DNA of 32,648 bases from an uncultured Clostridia bacterium (GCA_947426455.1 CANEEC010000008.1:1-32648); one strand, 5' to 3'; numbered from the stretch's first letter, positions 7,888 through 16,592 are shown. Translations and numbers: made by a program. The notes: generated by a model not told the origin, from the letters alone.

Positions 7888-8430
7888 TCAGGTTCCTTTC
7901 CGAGCGGTCAGTAGCCGCTCCATCACGTCATCCTGCGGTGAGATGCCGCCGTATTCTGTCATGCAGTTTTCGCGGACGATCTGGAAGATCTCGGCCCAGA
8001 TCTTATTGGACTGCGTCATGTACTTATCTCCGATAGCAACGTAGGGTGACTGAATGGCTGCGCCGGTAGTCGGGTGTTTAGCAAGAAAGCCAAACTCGGA
8101 GGTCGCGGCCTCGCACTGAATCCATCTGGCAGAAGCCATCGCATAGCGCTCGATCATCTGCGGGGAGATCAGGTGAGAACAACCTCGGTCATTCAGCCAC
8201 TTCCACGTGGTCTCGTATATTTCCACAGCACAAAGCTGGGTTCCGTCCTTTTGTTTTGCGGACAGGAATTCAGACGGTTTTGGCATCGTCTCTCCGTCAA
8301 GGTTTGCAGCCTTGCTGTCAAAGTCGATGACGGTCAGTTTTCTTTTTCCCGGATTACCGGCTGCAATCTTATCCGCGATAGGCTTCTTTGGCCTGCCGCC
8401 GGAGCCGGGTTTCGGTCCTCGTTGTCCCAT
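7888..8430 (-). CDS. Phage terminase small subunit, P27 family
   Basis: A 180-residue protein with the P27 family N-terminus (MGQRGPKPGSGGRPKK, then AAGNPGKRKL) and a helical body containing LSAKQKDGTQLCAVEIYETTWKWLNDRG and YMTQSNKIWAEIFQIVRENC. Small terminases bind the packaging site and hand DNA to the large subunit. The start at 8430 has AGAGGTG upstream. It directly precedes metK with a one-base gap. That the small and large terminase genes are separated by about 4 kb of modification and accessory genes is unusual but recurs in this prophage type. Confidence 0.88.
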   Translation of the reverse strand: MGQRGPKPGSGGRPKKPIADKIAAGNPGKRKLTVIDFDSKAANLDGETMPKPSEFLSAKQKDGTQLCAVEIYETTWKWLNDRGCSHLISPQMIERYAMASARWIQCEAATSEFGFLAKHPTTGAAIQSPYVAIGDKYMTQSNKIWAEIFQIVRENCMTEYGGISPQDDVMERLLTARKGT

Positions 8431-8543
8431 AAATCACACCTCTTTTCTCGGACAGGGGCTATTCCCTCAAAAACTTACGCGAATTTGCACGCGAAGGCCC
8501 ACGCCCGTTGTCCGCTGCATAAGCTGTAGAGATTTTGACCGCC

Positions 8544-8912
8544 CTACCCGGTGGGGTGATTGTGCCAGCGATCCCCGCGCTCCGCATGAATTCTTGCGTG
8601 GCAGCTTTTGCATAGGGAGATGAGATTTGACTCATCGTGTGTGCCGCCTTCAGCAAGAGGGAGCTTATGGTGGACCTCCTCGGTGGGAACGTAGAGCCCA
8701 CGCTCAAGACACAGCTCACACAGCGGGTGCTGGGAGACGTAGCGGTCGCGAATACGTTTCCATGCGCGTCCATACCTGCGTTTGGTCTCAGGATTGCGGT
8801 CATATCGTTCGTAGCGTTTATTCTCTTGGCTTTGATGCACCGGACAATATCTCCCGTCCGTCAGGTTGGGACAGCCGGGATAAGAGCAGGGACGCTTAGG
8901 TTTTCTTGGCAT
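8544..8912 (-). CDS. HNH endonuclease
   Basis: A 122-residue nuclease. An N-terminal zinc-like cluster (Cys9, Cys14, Cys23, His26) is followed by a basic helix (KRRYGRAWKRIRDRY). The HNH fold has CELC (65-68), EVHHKLP with His81-His82, Asn96 and CKSCH (101-105). Phage HNH proteins next to terminase genes assist terminase cleavage at packaging sites. The ATG at 8912 is used because the upstream extension enters the terminator at 8935-8961. It is the first gene of the late transcript. The protein ends at HPTG; related open sequence continues in a shifted frame for about 29 codons, so a small 3' frameshift is possible. Confidence 0.85.
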   Translation of the reverse strand: MPRKPKRPCSYPGCPNLTDGRYCPVHQSQENKRYERYDRNPETKRRYGRAWKRIRDRYVSQHPLCELCLERGLYVPTEEVHHKLPLAEGGTHDESNLISLCKSCHARIHAERGDRWHNHPTG

Positions 8913-8934
8913 TGCTTCACCTCGCTTCCTTGCA

Positions 8935-8961
8935 TAAGAAAAGCCCTGCAGGAGTAGGGCT
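8935..8961 (-). terminator. Intrinsic terminator between the early and late gene blocks
   Basis: On the minus strand AGCCCT, an 8-base loop, AGGGCT and then TTTTCTT form a typical Rho-independent terminator. It follows the DUF1492 gene (stop at 9022) and ends 23 bases before the HNH start, so it separates early from late transcription. No convincing promoter fits between it and the HNH gene. Confidence 0.75.
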
Positions 8962-9021
8962 CCCACAAGGCTCTCGCATGTTTTATTTTGTCCATCTTAA
9001 TACTATCATAAGAAGCGACTC

Positions 9022-9447
9022 TCATTCTCTCTCATTTACTCTCATGATGGCGGCGACACAGGAAAGCGCCGTCTCATGCATCCGGTAAATGTGCTGGATA
9101 CTGTAATGCATCTCTACCGCAATCTTCTCCCACGAGAGGAAGCACAGATACCGCTTCTCCAGCAGGGTTTGCAGCTCGACATCGGAAACTGCCCGTATCG
9201 TGGCCATGATTTCCTTCTTCAGCTCCACCAGATTTTCCACGTCGCGCTTCAGGCTTTCCTCAACCTCGATGATTTTAAGAACAGCGCGTTCTACCTTGGA
9301 GCCGCCTCTGTTCGGATTTCTTGGCATGTCGCTGTAGACAACAGTGCAGGATGTGGCCAGATCGTTTAAGGACTCTATCTGCTGGAGCTTGGATTTTATC
9401 CGCATATCAAGAGTGCGGGCCTGTGATAAATATTCTTTAGCAGTCAT
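9022..9447 (-). CDS. DUF1492 phage transcriptional regulator (ArpU/late-activator type)
   Basis: A 141-residue protein with an N-terminal coiled helix (TLDMRIKSKLQQIESLNDLA), a long central helix (KVERAVLKIIEVEESLKRDVENLVELKKEI) and a C-terminal sigma region 4-like helix-turn-helix (about residues 100-132, LSWEKIAVEMHYSIQHIYRMH). Members of this family sit at the end of phage early regions and are thought to switch on late genes. The position here fits: it is the last early gene, followed by a terminator and then the packaging genes. It starts in an ATGA overlap with the 80-residue gene. Confidence 0.8.
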   Translation of the reverse strand: MTAKEYLSQARTLDMRIKSKLQQIESLNDLATSCTVVYSDMPRNPNRGGSKVERAVLKIIEVEESLKRDVENLVELKKEIMATIRAVSDVELQTLLEKRYLCFLSWEKIAVEMHYSIQHIYRMHETALSCVAAIMRVNERE

Positions 9448-9686
9448 TTTTGTTTCTCCTTCCGCAGCTTTTTGATGAGATACTCCGGATCGACTTTTGA
9501 AAGAACACCAAACCAGCCGGAGCGGAAGAAGCGCTCGATTTCTGCAAGCTCTGCCTCATCATCGGTAAGCCGGTAGTCCTTGACTGCTTGCAGGATGATG
9601 GCCTGAGCCAGATTCTCGTATGGGTCCAAAGTCTCACCTCCGAATTTTTGATCCTCGGATTGACTCTGATTGGCATGGATTGTCAT
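9444..9686 (-). CDS. Small phage protein of unknown function (80 aa)
   Basis: An 80-residue acidic protein (MTIHANQSQSEDQKFGG) with a helical core (YENLAQAIILQAVKDYRLTDDEAELAEIERFFRSGWFGVLSKVDPEYLIKKLRKEKQK). I do not recognise a named domain, but the pattern recurs beside DUF1492 in this phage type. ATGA overlaps link it both to the SNF2 helicase upstream and to DUF1492 downstream, which strongly supports that it is translated. Confidence 0.7.
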   Translation of the reverse strand: MTIHANQSQSEDQKFGGETLDPYENLAQAIILQAVKDYRLTDDEAELAEIERFFRSGWFGVLSKVDPEYLIKKLRKEKQK

Positions 9687-11029
9687 TTGTATAATTCGGC
9701 TTTTACAGCGGCTATGAGACCGTTCTGGGTTTTCTCTTTGTTCTGCAGGGCCATCAAGACATGGTTATCGACGGTGCCGTCTGTAATGATGTGGTGTATG
9801 ACCACGGTTTCGGACTGACCTTGTCGCCAGAGGCGGGCATTCGTCTGCTGGTAGAGTTCCAGCGACCATGTGAGGCCGAACCAGATGAGAGTGGAGCCGC
9901 CAGTCTGCAGGTTAAGCCCGTGACCGGCAGAAGCGGGATGTATTACTGCTACCGGGATATCGCCGTTGTTCCAGTCGCGGATGTCGGCAGAGGTTTTGAT
10001 CTCTCGAACTTTGAAACGGGCTTTGATGCGCTCCAGATCGTGCTTAAACCAGTAGGCCACCAGCACCGGTTTTCCGTTTGCGCCTTCGATAAGGTCCTCC
10101 AGTGCATCCAGCTTGCGGTCATGAACATGAACCTGCTGTCTGTCGTCGTCATAAATCGCGCCGTTGGCCATCTGCAGGAGTTTTCCGGAGAGAACCGCTG
10201 CATTTGCGACCGTGATTTCCTTTTCCGGAAGCTGCAGCACCAGTGTCTGACGTAGTTCCTCGTATCGTTCGCGTTCATCATCGGAAAGCTCCACCACGCA
10301 GTTGTTCATGACGAGCTCCGGCATTTTCAGGTGGTCGGCAGCCTTCATAGAAATCGTGATGTCGGATATTTTCTGATAGATCGCCTTATCCGCATCGGGC
10401 AGGAGCTTATAGGAGTAGATGATCTGGCCGTTTCGCTTATCCGGTGCAAAGTAGCTATTCCGGTACATGCCGATGAAGCGACCGAGGCGGGCTCCCATGT
10501 CCAGAATCTTGAATTCTGCCCACAGGTCCATCAGACCGTTTGCCGAAGGGGTACCGGTTAGGCCCACAATGCGCCGGATTCGTGGCCGCACCTTTAAAAG
10601 CGCCTTAAAGCGTTTTGACTGGTGACTCTTAAAAGATGAGAGCTCATCCACTATGACAGTATCGAAGTCAAAGGGCAGGCCGCTTTGCTCTATGAGCCAT
10701 TGCACGTTCTCGCGGTTGATGATATAGATGTCAGCCGGTCGAAGCAGTGCCGCTTTTCTTTCCTTTTCACTGCCGATTGCCACGGAGTAAGTCAGCATCT
10801 TCAGGTGATCCCACTTTTCGATTTCTGCTGGCCATGTGTCGCGGGCCACTCGAAGCGGAGCGATAACCAGAATGCGATGTGCCTCAAAGCTGTCAAACAA
10901 CAGGTCTAAAAGTGCTGTCAGCGTGATCGCTGTCTTGCCAAGGCCCATGTCCAGTAGGACTGCACAGGCGGGGTGGGTTTCGATATAGTCGGTAGCATAT
11001 TGCTGATAATCATGTGGTGCATATTTCAT
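9683..11029 (-). CDS. SNF2-family DEAD-like helicase
   Basis: A 448-residue superfamily 2 translocase, probably used in phage replication or recombination. Motifs in order: LLDMGLGKT (25-33, Walker A), LVIAPLRVARDTW (Ia), VIVDELSSFKS (Asp128, Glu129), GLTGTPSANG (III), and near the C-terminus HGLNLQTGGSTLIWFGLTWS (V) with QQTNARLWRQGQ (VI). The ATG at 11029 begins directly on the helicase fold (MKYAPHDYQQYATDYIE); the longer open frame upstream is the VRR-NUC gene read out of phase. It overlaps the VRR-NUC gene by 20 bases, and this helicase-nuclease pair is conserved in phages of this type. Confidence 0.9.
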   Translation of the reverse strand: MKYAPHDYQQYATDYIETHPACAVLLDMGLGKTAITLTALLDLLFDSFEAHRILVIAPLRVARDTWPAEIEKWDHLKMLTYSVAIGSEKERKAALLRPADIYIINRENVQWLIEQSGLPFDFDTVIVDELSSFKSHQSKRFKALLKVRPRIRRIVGLTGTPSANGLMDLWAEFKILDMGARLGRFIGMYRNSYFAPDKRNGQIIYSYKLLPDADKAIYQKISDITISMKAADHLKMPELVMNNCVVELSDDERERYEELRQTLVLQLPEKEITVANAAVLSGKLLQMANGAIYDDDRQQVHVHDRKLDALEDLIEGANGKPVLVAYWFKHDLERIKARFKVREIKTSADIRDWNNGDIPVAVIHPASAGHGLNLQTGGSTLIWFGLTWSLELYQQTNARLWRQGQSETVVIHHIITDGTVDNHVLMALQNKEKTQNGLIAAVKAELYK

Positions 11030-11291
11030 CAAGGATTCCTCCAATTTCGCTCTCGTCGTCCAGCACGTAGACCGTAAATCCCAGCTGCCGCAGCAGTCGG
11101 TGTCTCGCTTCCTGCAAAGGGCGCGGTGTCTTGCCGGGAGCTTTGACCTCCACAAAGGCCATACGTCCACCCGGCATGAGTACGATACGGTCAGGCATGC
11201 CATCAAAGCCGGGGCTCGTGAACTTCGGTGCCAGACCGCCACGCTTCTTTACTTCATCAGAGAGCTTTTTCTCGATTGTCTTTTCTCGCAT
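11010..11291 (-). CDS. VRR-NUC domain nuclease
   Basis: A 93-residue stand-alone VRR-NUC (PD-(D/E)XK) nuclease. GFDGMPDR (28-35) provides the metal-binding aspartate, and FVEVKAPG (47-53) provides Glu48 and Lys50. Conserved LQ and RHRLLRQLGF follow. VRR-NUC enzymes cut branched or damaged DNA. The ATG at 11291 has GAAAGGA upstream and starts on the conserved KTIEKKL helix. It overlaps the SNF2 gene by 20 bases, which suggests they act together on replication intermediates. Confidence 0.87.
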   Translation of the reverse strand: MREKTIEKKLSDEVKKRGGLAPKFTSPGFDGMPDRIVLMPGGRMAFVEVKAPGKTPRPLQEARHRLLRQLGFTVYVLDDESEIGGILDEICTT

Positions 11292-11329
11292 ATTTGTCCT
11301 TTCATCAGGTGAGTTAAACCGATAGGGTG

Positions 11330-11421
11330 CAAGGTGTATCAATGTCATTTACTGGACTTTTTCTTAGGCTTAAAAAATATGGTCCTAAGAGAACTTTTGT
11401 AATAGACCTTGATACACCTTG
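11330..11421. repeat. Nested inverted repeat in the intergenic region before the VRR-NUC gene
   Basis: CAAGGTGTATCAA (11330-11342) and its exact reverse complement (11409-11421) form a perfect 13-base inverted repeat 66 bases apart. Inside lies a second perfect pair, TCTTAGG (11362-11368) and CCTAAGA (11384-11390). This fills most of the 144-base gap between the primase-helicase and VRR-NUC genes, the longest gap in the replication block. There is no T-run, so it is not a plain terminator. It could be a protein-binding site, a replication element or a folded RNA. Confidence 0.7.
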
Positions 11422-11435
11422 TCATGTCCCGGTTA

Positions 11436-13712
11436 TCAGGTCAGAAAATCATCAAAATCGCCGTCGTCTTTCTTCAGGCACAGGCCCTTAAAGAAGCGCT
11501 TTCTCTTTACTGTGATCCGCTCAAAACCTGCGTTCTCCAGCGCAAAGTAGAAGTCTGCGGTGCTGCGGACATACTCGTTTGTATCAAGGCAGTAGTTCCG
11601 GTACGCCTGATACAGCGCCGAGGAGCTTTCCTTATACTCCTTTCCGACGTCGCATTTATCTTCAATGAAATGTCCGAACCAGTCATTCTGGGCGCGGTAT
11701 TCATCAATGGCTTTCTGCACGCATGCCGGGACCGGGATTTTGTAATCCAGCTCAATGACCTTCTTGGCACCTTCGATTACCCACGCGAGGATACTTTCAC
11801 CGGCATTGGCGTAGAGGTATTCCGCGTAGTTTTTCTTATCACCGGCACCTTCGATTTTGGCGTCAAAGGGAATGACGATCAGCCTGCGCCATATACCGTC
11901 GTCGGAGGCGCTGACACGCGGCAGGTGATTTGTATAGAGCACCAGTGTGTGGCAAGGTGTAAATGAGAACGGGTCTTTATATTTCTTTTCCGCGAACATG
12001 TCGTCGGTAGAACAGAGCTGCTTGACGGTGGAGTCGTTAAGACGTGCACCTTCCTGCATCTCCGCAGCAATCAGCAGGCGCTTTCCCTTGGCCTCGGCCA
12101 GCTCCGGCTTGATGTTTCTGCGGCAGCCGACCGTCAGGGTATCTGCGGAGATGTTGCCACTGTAAAGACCGAGCACACGGGAGACGGAGTTCCAGAAGGT
12201 GGATTTACCGTTACGGCCTCCGCCGTATGCGATGATCAGGGCTTCCACATAGACTTTGCCGATGACGGCCAGTCCACAGATCATTTGCACGTAATCGATC
12301 AGTTCCCGATTGCCACAAAAGATGAGGTCGAGGCAGTCCAGCCAGATCTGTTCGCCTTTGCTGCTGGGTGATACCGCCGTCATCTTTGTAATGAAGTCCT
12401 CCGGCGAGTGTTTTCTGGCACCGGCGAGACCTTTGCGAAGATCGTAGGTGGCAGCAGGCGTGCAGAGGGCAAAACAGTCGGCATCCAAATCACGCGGTGA
12501 AATCTCCAGCATCGGGTGCGACTCCTTTAAGGTCGCAGTGATGTATTTGGAGTCACGGCGACGGAGCGCAAATGCCTGATATGCCTTTGCCGACAGGAAA
12601 TCCTTATAGGCTTCGAGCTGCTCGTCGCTCATGAGCTGTTCGGCCTTTGCCTTGCTGGTACCATCGAGAATGGTCTGGGCTACGCAGGCCTCCATCTTTT
12701 TGAGGGCCTCCTGCATTTCCTTGGTGGCTTCCTTTAGCTGCCTGCGGGTAAGCTCGTGAGCCACAGCCTGTGCACCGGGCTCGGTTTCCTTCCAGTAATG
12801 TTCTGTATAGCGGATGAAGTGTGTGGCCGGTGAGTAGCGCAGTTCATTAGAGAAGTGTTTTGCCAGCACCTCGGCTTGCCCGACATCAGAGAAGTCTTCC
12901 GGCTTATAGCTGGTATCATCGTTATAAACGTCGGGAGGCACATAGCCGTTTTGCGATGCCACACGGGAGTAAAACTTTTGGGCGCTGCGCCAGATGGTCT
13001 TGAGCTCTCCATCCGAAAGAGGAGGATTACATTTTGCGGCTTCTTCGATAAAACACTGATAGGCCTCATCGGTATCACCGTATTTCTTGATGACCTTTCC
13101 GGCAAAGCGGGACATGGTCGCATTGCGGCTGCCCTCGGAAATGACACGTTCACCGTACTGGCCGCCGTCCATATCCTGATCGAAGGAATCCGCGTCATCC
13201 AGAAATGCCGTCAGGTTCATGTTGCCTTCACGGATCTCCACGTCGGCAGTAGTGGTGCCAAAGAAGAAACGCGCTGCGTCCAGTGCCTGTGTATCAAAAT
13301 ACGGGAAGATCGTGTTGATCAGCTTTTTCATATCGCTGTAAGCGGCTGCATCGTTCATAAAATCTATCGGGAATAGAATATGGAATTTCGGTCTGGCGGG
13401 CTTGCCGTTTTTCTCCCGATTATGGAAGCGGCTGTAATGGACAGCAAAGCTCACGCCGGGAAAGGCGGCGGCAACATCATCAGGAGTGATCCAATCAGCA
13501 GGTTCTTCCGAGTGATCATTATCGCAGTCAACCGGCAGGCAATCGCTGCCGATGAAGTTATCGCCGTTGCGGTAGTTGTTCTTGTATTCGGCGCACACAT
13601 AGTCGTGACAGATGGCCGCTTTCAAGCTTGCCTCGTCAACGACGTCGTGCTTATGGGGATAGGAGCAGTTGCCGGGATTGCCGGTAATGTCCGCGCTGTA
13701 AAGAGTAAACAT
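11436..13712 (-). CDS. Phage primase-helicase (AEP primase plus SF3/D5-type helicase)
   Basis: A 758-residue replication protein. The N-terminal third looks like an archaeo-eukaryotic-type primase: LPVDCDNDH with Asp62 and Asp64, RPKFHILFP with His111, and ALDAARFFFG (144-151). The C-terminal half is a superfamily 3 helicase: AYGGGRNGKST (495-505, Walker A), KRLLIAAEMQEG (544-555, Walker B) and LVLYTNHLPRV (motif C), then a winged-helix tail. It should prime and unwind at the phage origin for the PolA-type polymerase. The start overlaps the previous gene as TGATG. It stops in TGATAA, then comes the inverted-repeat region. Confidence 0.9.
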   Translation of the reverse strand: MFTLYSADITGNPGNCSYPHKHDVVDEASLKAAICHDYVCAEYKNNYRNGDNFIGSDCLPVDCDNDHSEEPADWITPDDVAAAFPGVSFAVHYSRFHNREKNGKPARPKFHILFPIDFMNDAAAYSDMKKLINTIFPYFDTQALDAARFFFGTTTADVEIREGNMNLTAFLDDADSFDQDMDGGQYGERVISEGSRNATMSRFAGKVIKKYGDTDEAYQCFIEEAAKCNPPLSDGELKTIWRSAQKFYSRVASQNGYVPPDVYNDDTSYKPEDFSDVGQAEVLAKHFSNELRYSPATHFIRYTEHYWKETEPGAQAVAHELTRRQLKEATKEMQEALKKMEACVAQTILDGTSKAKAEQLMSDEQLEAYKDFLSAKAYQAFALRRRDSKYITATLKESHPMLEISPRDLDADCFALCTPAATYDLRKGLAGARKHSPEDFITKMTAVSPSSKGEQIWLDCLDLIFCGNRELIDYVQMICGLAVIGKVYVEALIIAYGGGRNGKSTFWNSVSRVLGLYSGNISADTLTVGCRRNIKPELAEAKGKRLLIAAEMQEGARLNDSTVKQLCSTDDMFAEKKYKDPFSFTPCHTLVLYTNHLPRVSASDDGIWRRLIVIPFDAKIEGAGDKKNYAEYLYANAGESILAWVIEGAKKVIELDYKIPVPACVQKAIDEYRAQNDWFGHFIEDKCDVGKEYKESSSALYQAYRNYCLDTNEYVRSTADFYFALENAGFERITVKRKRFFKGLCLKKDDGDFDDFLT

Positions 13713-14038
13713 CAGTCGTACACCTCCTCAGCTTCTTCCTCCAAAACCTGTGTGATGAACTTCAGTGCGCGGATCATTGTCTCCAGTTCACAGTCGCCGC
13801 CAAGAACTACTTCAAAGCCCTCATCCGCGTAGCGACCGATGGGGTGTACCTGAATGTCTGTGCTGGCTGCGTCGGCTATGCGGAAATAGGTCCGTCCGCC
13901 GTGGCCGGAGTCGCCGCCTTTATATCCAGTAGTACCGGCTTCCACTTCGAGAATGTTTGCGCTGACGATATCGCGGCTGTAGGTGGTGATTTCGGTTCCG
14001 TCAGGCAGGACGCGCCTGTTTTCTTTGATCTCATACAT
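13712..14038 (-). CDS. Small conserved phage protein, unknown function (108 aa)
   Basis: A 108-residue acidic protein starting MYEIKENRRVLPDGTEITTYS. It is beta-rich with a central glycine-rich stretch (TTGYKGGDSGHGGRTYFRI) and an acidic helical tail (LKFITQVLEEEAEEVYD). I do not recognise a function. It is coupled on both sides: the start overlaps the nucleotide-metabolism gene by 8 bases, and its TGA overlaps the primase ATG. That placement suggests a role in replication. Confidence 0.65.
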   Translation of the reverse strand: MYEIKENRRVLPDGTEITTYSRDIVSANILEVEAGTTGYKGGDSGHGGRTYFRIADAASTDIQVHPIGRYADEGFEVVLGGDCELETMIRALKFITQVLEEEAEEVYD

Positions 14039-14462
14039 CGTTTTTCTCCTCCATTTCTTCTGTGAAATAGCGCAGGCGATAGTTCTTCCAGCGTGCGCGT
14101 TTGATTTCTGTTGCCATACCGTTTGAGATAGTGCTTCCGAATACCCAAATCTCAGAGCATTTGCTCATGATGGCATTGCCGAAAAACAATCCCAGCTCAC
14201 GCTCCTTTGGATCTCTGTCATTTAAAAATTGCGGAAACAGCAGGTGCGGTGCGATAGGGATATAGCCTTTGTCCACGGCAAAACTGGAGTACCTGCGGGC
14301 AGCGGCCACGTTTGCTTCTATATCTCCTGCATAGGGAGAGCAGATATAGACGATGGGTCTGAATGCCCTGAGTGCCTTTTTCTCCTCACGTTCAATACCG
14401 GAGAGCGCCTGAAATGGTGTGGGATCGGCGTATCCTTCGCTGTTGTGAATGTCAACGCTCAT
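14031..14462 (-). CDS. DUF4406 / nucleoside 2-deoxyribosyltransferase-like protein
   Basis: A 143-residue protein with the Rossmann-like fold of the nucleoside deoxyribosyltransferase family: VYICSPYAGDIEANVAAARRY (38-58), GYIPIAPHLLFPQFL (66-80), RELGLFFGNAIMSKCSEIWVFG (88-109) and SNGMATEIKRAR (113-124). Family members cleave or exchange bases in nucleotides, so a role in nucleotide salvage is likely, though not proven for DUF4406. The ATG at 14462 has AAGGAGG 8 bases upstream and lies just past a terminator; the longer open frame running back into the polymerase gene is not coding. Confidence 0.72.
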   Translation of the reverse strand: MSVDIHNSEGYADPTPFQALSGIEREEKKALRAFRPIVYICSPYAGDIEANVAAARRYSSFAVDKGYIPIAPHLLFPQFLNDRDPKERELGLFFGNAIMSKCSEIWVFGSTISNGMATEIKRARWKNYRLRYFTEEMEEKNDV

Positions 14463-14490
14463 GTAAAGAGCCTCCTTTCCGGGCAGACAT

Positions 14491-14534
14491 ATAGAAAAGG
14501 CGTCCACCTCTAATTTCCACTGGAGGTGAACGCC
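14491..14534 (-). terminator. Strong intrinsic terminator after the DNA polymerase gene
   Basis: On the minus strand GGCGTTCACCTC pairs with GAGGTGGACGCC (12 base pairs with one U-G) around a 12-base loop, followed by TTTTCTAT. It begins 20 bases after the polA stop and ends about 30 bases before the ATG of the DUF4406 gene, leaving essentially no room for a separate promoter. Confidence 0.85.
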
Positions 14535-14550
14535 TGCTTTTGACGAAGGA
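14514..14550 (-). repeat. 37-base intergenic element, copy A
   Basis: Shares two exact blocks with 19013-19049: CCACTGGAGGTGA and TTTGACGAAGGA (plus-strand sense), separated by nine variable bases. 27 of 37 positions are identical overall. This copy overlaps the loop and one arm of the polA terminator. Confidence 0.6.
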
Positions 14551-14553
14551 GTC

Positions 14554-16542
14554 TCAATCTTTTTTATAAAAATCTGTTTCGTAGCCGTCAGCCCGAAGCT
14601 GGAGGCCCTTTGCCCACGGAGGGGTGCGGCCCATCTGTTCGCAAACTGTATCCAGCGACATGCGAGGGTCTGCTTCAATGACCAGTTCGTCATGGATGTG
14701 CATGACGATGGAGCAGCACCGGAGCGTCTTCATGGCGTAACACAGGATATCGCGGGAGGTTGCCTGCACGATGTTTTCCACGAACTTCGGACCGTAGGAA
14801 TCGAGGCGCTCCCATTTCTTGGTGCCGCCGACGCCTTCATAGGTAATGCACTCGCCGCCGAATTTGTTCGTGCCGACCTTGGGCTTTACGTAGGCAAGGT
14901 TTCGTCCGGAGGGCAGCGTGATAAATAGCACCCCGCTCCGGTAGGAAAAGAGAATGCCGTGTGTCTTGGTGGCATGATGATATTTGACCGCTTCCATAGC
15001 TGCCTTATCCACGTCCCACCAGAAGGCCACGATCTTCGGATTAGACTGCCGCCATGCATCCACGAGCTGTGGGAGCTCATCTTCACTAAGGCCCATCTCC
15101 AGAGCACCCATCGCTTTGAGCGCACCGACCGAGCCGCCGTAGCCGAGGGCCAATTCTGCAATTTTGCCTTTTTGACGCAGGTGACCGTTGATGCCGTGTT
15201 TCTCGACCGGGACTTTGAACATCTGGCTTGCGGAAGCGCAGTAGATATCACCGCCTTTGGCAAAGACCTCCTGCCGCCAGTTTTCACCAGCCATCCATGC
15301 GATGACGCGGGCCTCGATTGCAGAGAAGTCCGATACGATGAGCTTACTGCCGTCTTTCGGAATGAAGGCAGTACGGATGAGCTGCGATAACGTATCCGGT
15401 ACATCTTCGTACAGCATCTCGACGCTGTCATAATCGCCGGAGCGAACAAGAGAGCGTGCCTCGGCAAGATCTATGAGATGGTTTTGCGGCAGGTTTTGTA
15501 ATTGAATAAGCCTGCCTGCCCAGCGTCCGGTACGGTTGGCTCCGTAAAACTGGAACATGCCACGTGCGCGACCATCAGCGCAGACCGCGTTTATCATAGC
15601 CTGATACTTCTTGACACTGGACTTGGCCAGCTGCTGCCGAAGTGAGAGCACGCGCTGTAATTCTGGTGGCGCTGTTTTGATAAGCTCCGCCACGATTTTT
15701 TTGCCGAGACTGTCGGTCTCCATGCCGTTATCCGAGAGCCACTGTTTCATTTGCTGCACGCTGTTGGGATTGTCGAGCTCGGTAAGCTCTCGCATGGCTT
15801 CTGTAAGCTCAGAACGGGATCGGGCATCCATATCAATGGCCTGCCGGACAAGGGGCAGATCAATAGCCACGCCGCGATCATTGACTTCCTGATCAATGTG
15901 GTATTCTTCCCAGACGGAATCCGGCACCGGAAACTTCTGCAGGCGCTCCTGAATGGACATCTCGGTCTCGACATCCCGGAGATTATATCTTTTGAAGGCA
16001 GCCCATTTTTCCGGCGCGTGATAAGGGTAGTTTCTTGTGCGCTGGCCGTTTGCCTTGGTGGGAGCACAGGGTTGGCAAAAAAACTTGATGAGGTCTTTGC
16101 CTTCGGTGAGCTTCTGCTTTTCCAGACCGAGGACCGCTCCGACACCTTCCAGCGATAACGGCAGGCCCATTGTGGCCGACCAGATCATAGTGCAACGCCA
16201 ACCTTCCGGATTGAGATATCGTGCGCATTCCGTTGAAAGCGGATGATTATCATGGAAGGGATCAAGGCTTATGCCCATATTTTTTAAATACTGCGAAAGG
16301 CAGACGCGTTCAAAATTCGCGTTAAAGGCCCATTTGATGACAGTATCATCCGTCAGAGCATCCATCACGTCCTCCGGGATCTTCTCACCACAGGCAAGAT
16401 CGACCACTTGTACCGGACCGGAGTCCACGCTATATCCGAACAGCAGTATTTCAAAGTCCGGCGCTTCCACATAACGATAGACACCGGACTTTTGCAGGCT
16501 GACGCTGCTGTAGGTTTCGATATCAATACTCAAAGTTTGCAT
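14554..16542 (-). CDS. Phage DNA polymerase, family A (PolA type)
   Basis: A 662-residue replicative polymerase. The N-terminal 3'-5' exonuclease looks complete: SIDIET (5-10), FNANFE (73-78) and YNLRDVETE (186-194). Polymerase motif A is DFSAIEAR (405-412), motif B lies in KGKIAELALGYGG (458-470), and motif C is IHDE (616-619). It should copy the phage genome from primers made by the primase-helicase. The start MQTLSIDIET at 16542 is used because the exonuclease begins at once; the earlier in-frame ATG lies in the upstream terminator. Proofreading and polymerase residues are all present. Confidence 0.93.
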   Translation of the reverse strand: MQTLSIDIETYSSVSLQKSGVYRYVEAPDFEILLFGYSVDSGPVQVVDLACGEKIPEDVMDALTDDTVIKWAFNANFERVCLSQYLKNMGISLDPFHDNHPLSTECARYLNPEGWRCTMIWSATMGLPLSLEGVGAVLGLEKQKLTEGKDLIKFFCQPCAPTKANGQRTRNYPYHAPEKWAAFKRYNLRDVETEMSIQERLQKFPVPDSVWEEYHIDQEVNDRGVAIDLPLVRQAIDMDARSRSELTEAMRELTELDNPNSVQQMKQWLSDNGMETDSLGKKIVAELIKTAPPELQRVLSLRQQLAKSSVKKYQAMINAVCADGRARGMFQFYGANRTGRWAGRLIQLQNLPQNHLIDLAEARSLVRSGDYDSVEMLYEDVPDTLSQLIRTAFIPKDGSKLIVSDFSAIEARVIAWMAGENWRQEVFAKGGDIYCASASQMFKVPVEKHGINGHLRQKGKIAELALGYGGSVGALKAMGALEMGLSEDELPQLVDAWRQSNPKIVAFWWDVDKAAMEAVKYHHATKTHGILFSYRSGVLFITLPSGRNLAYVKPKVGTNKFGGECITYEGVGGTKKWERLDSYGPKFVENIVQATSRDILCYAMKTLRCCSIVMHIHDELVIEADPRMSLDTVCEQMGRTPPWAKGLQLRADGYETDFYKKD

Positions 16543-16557
16543 ATAATCACCATCCTT

Positions 16558-16592
16558 AAAAAGGGCTGGCAGCGAGGGTACGCCACCAGCCC
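16558..16592 (-). terminator. Strong intrinsic terminator directly in front of the DNA polymerase gene
   Basis: On the minus strand GGGCTGG pairs with CCAGCCC and the stem extends five more pairs (two wobble), closed by TACCCT and followed by TTTTT. Only 15 bases separate the T-run from the polA ATG, and the ribosome site begins immediately after the T-run. polA can therefore only be transcribed by reading through this signal. Confidence 0.85.

Noticed and set aside
8459..8543. Extension of the HNH protein by a shifted frame
   Set aside because: About 29 codons after the stop resemble coding sequence in another frame, but the HNH fold is complete before the stop, so a frameshift is not needed and was only noted.
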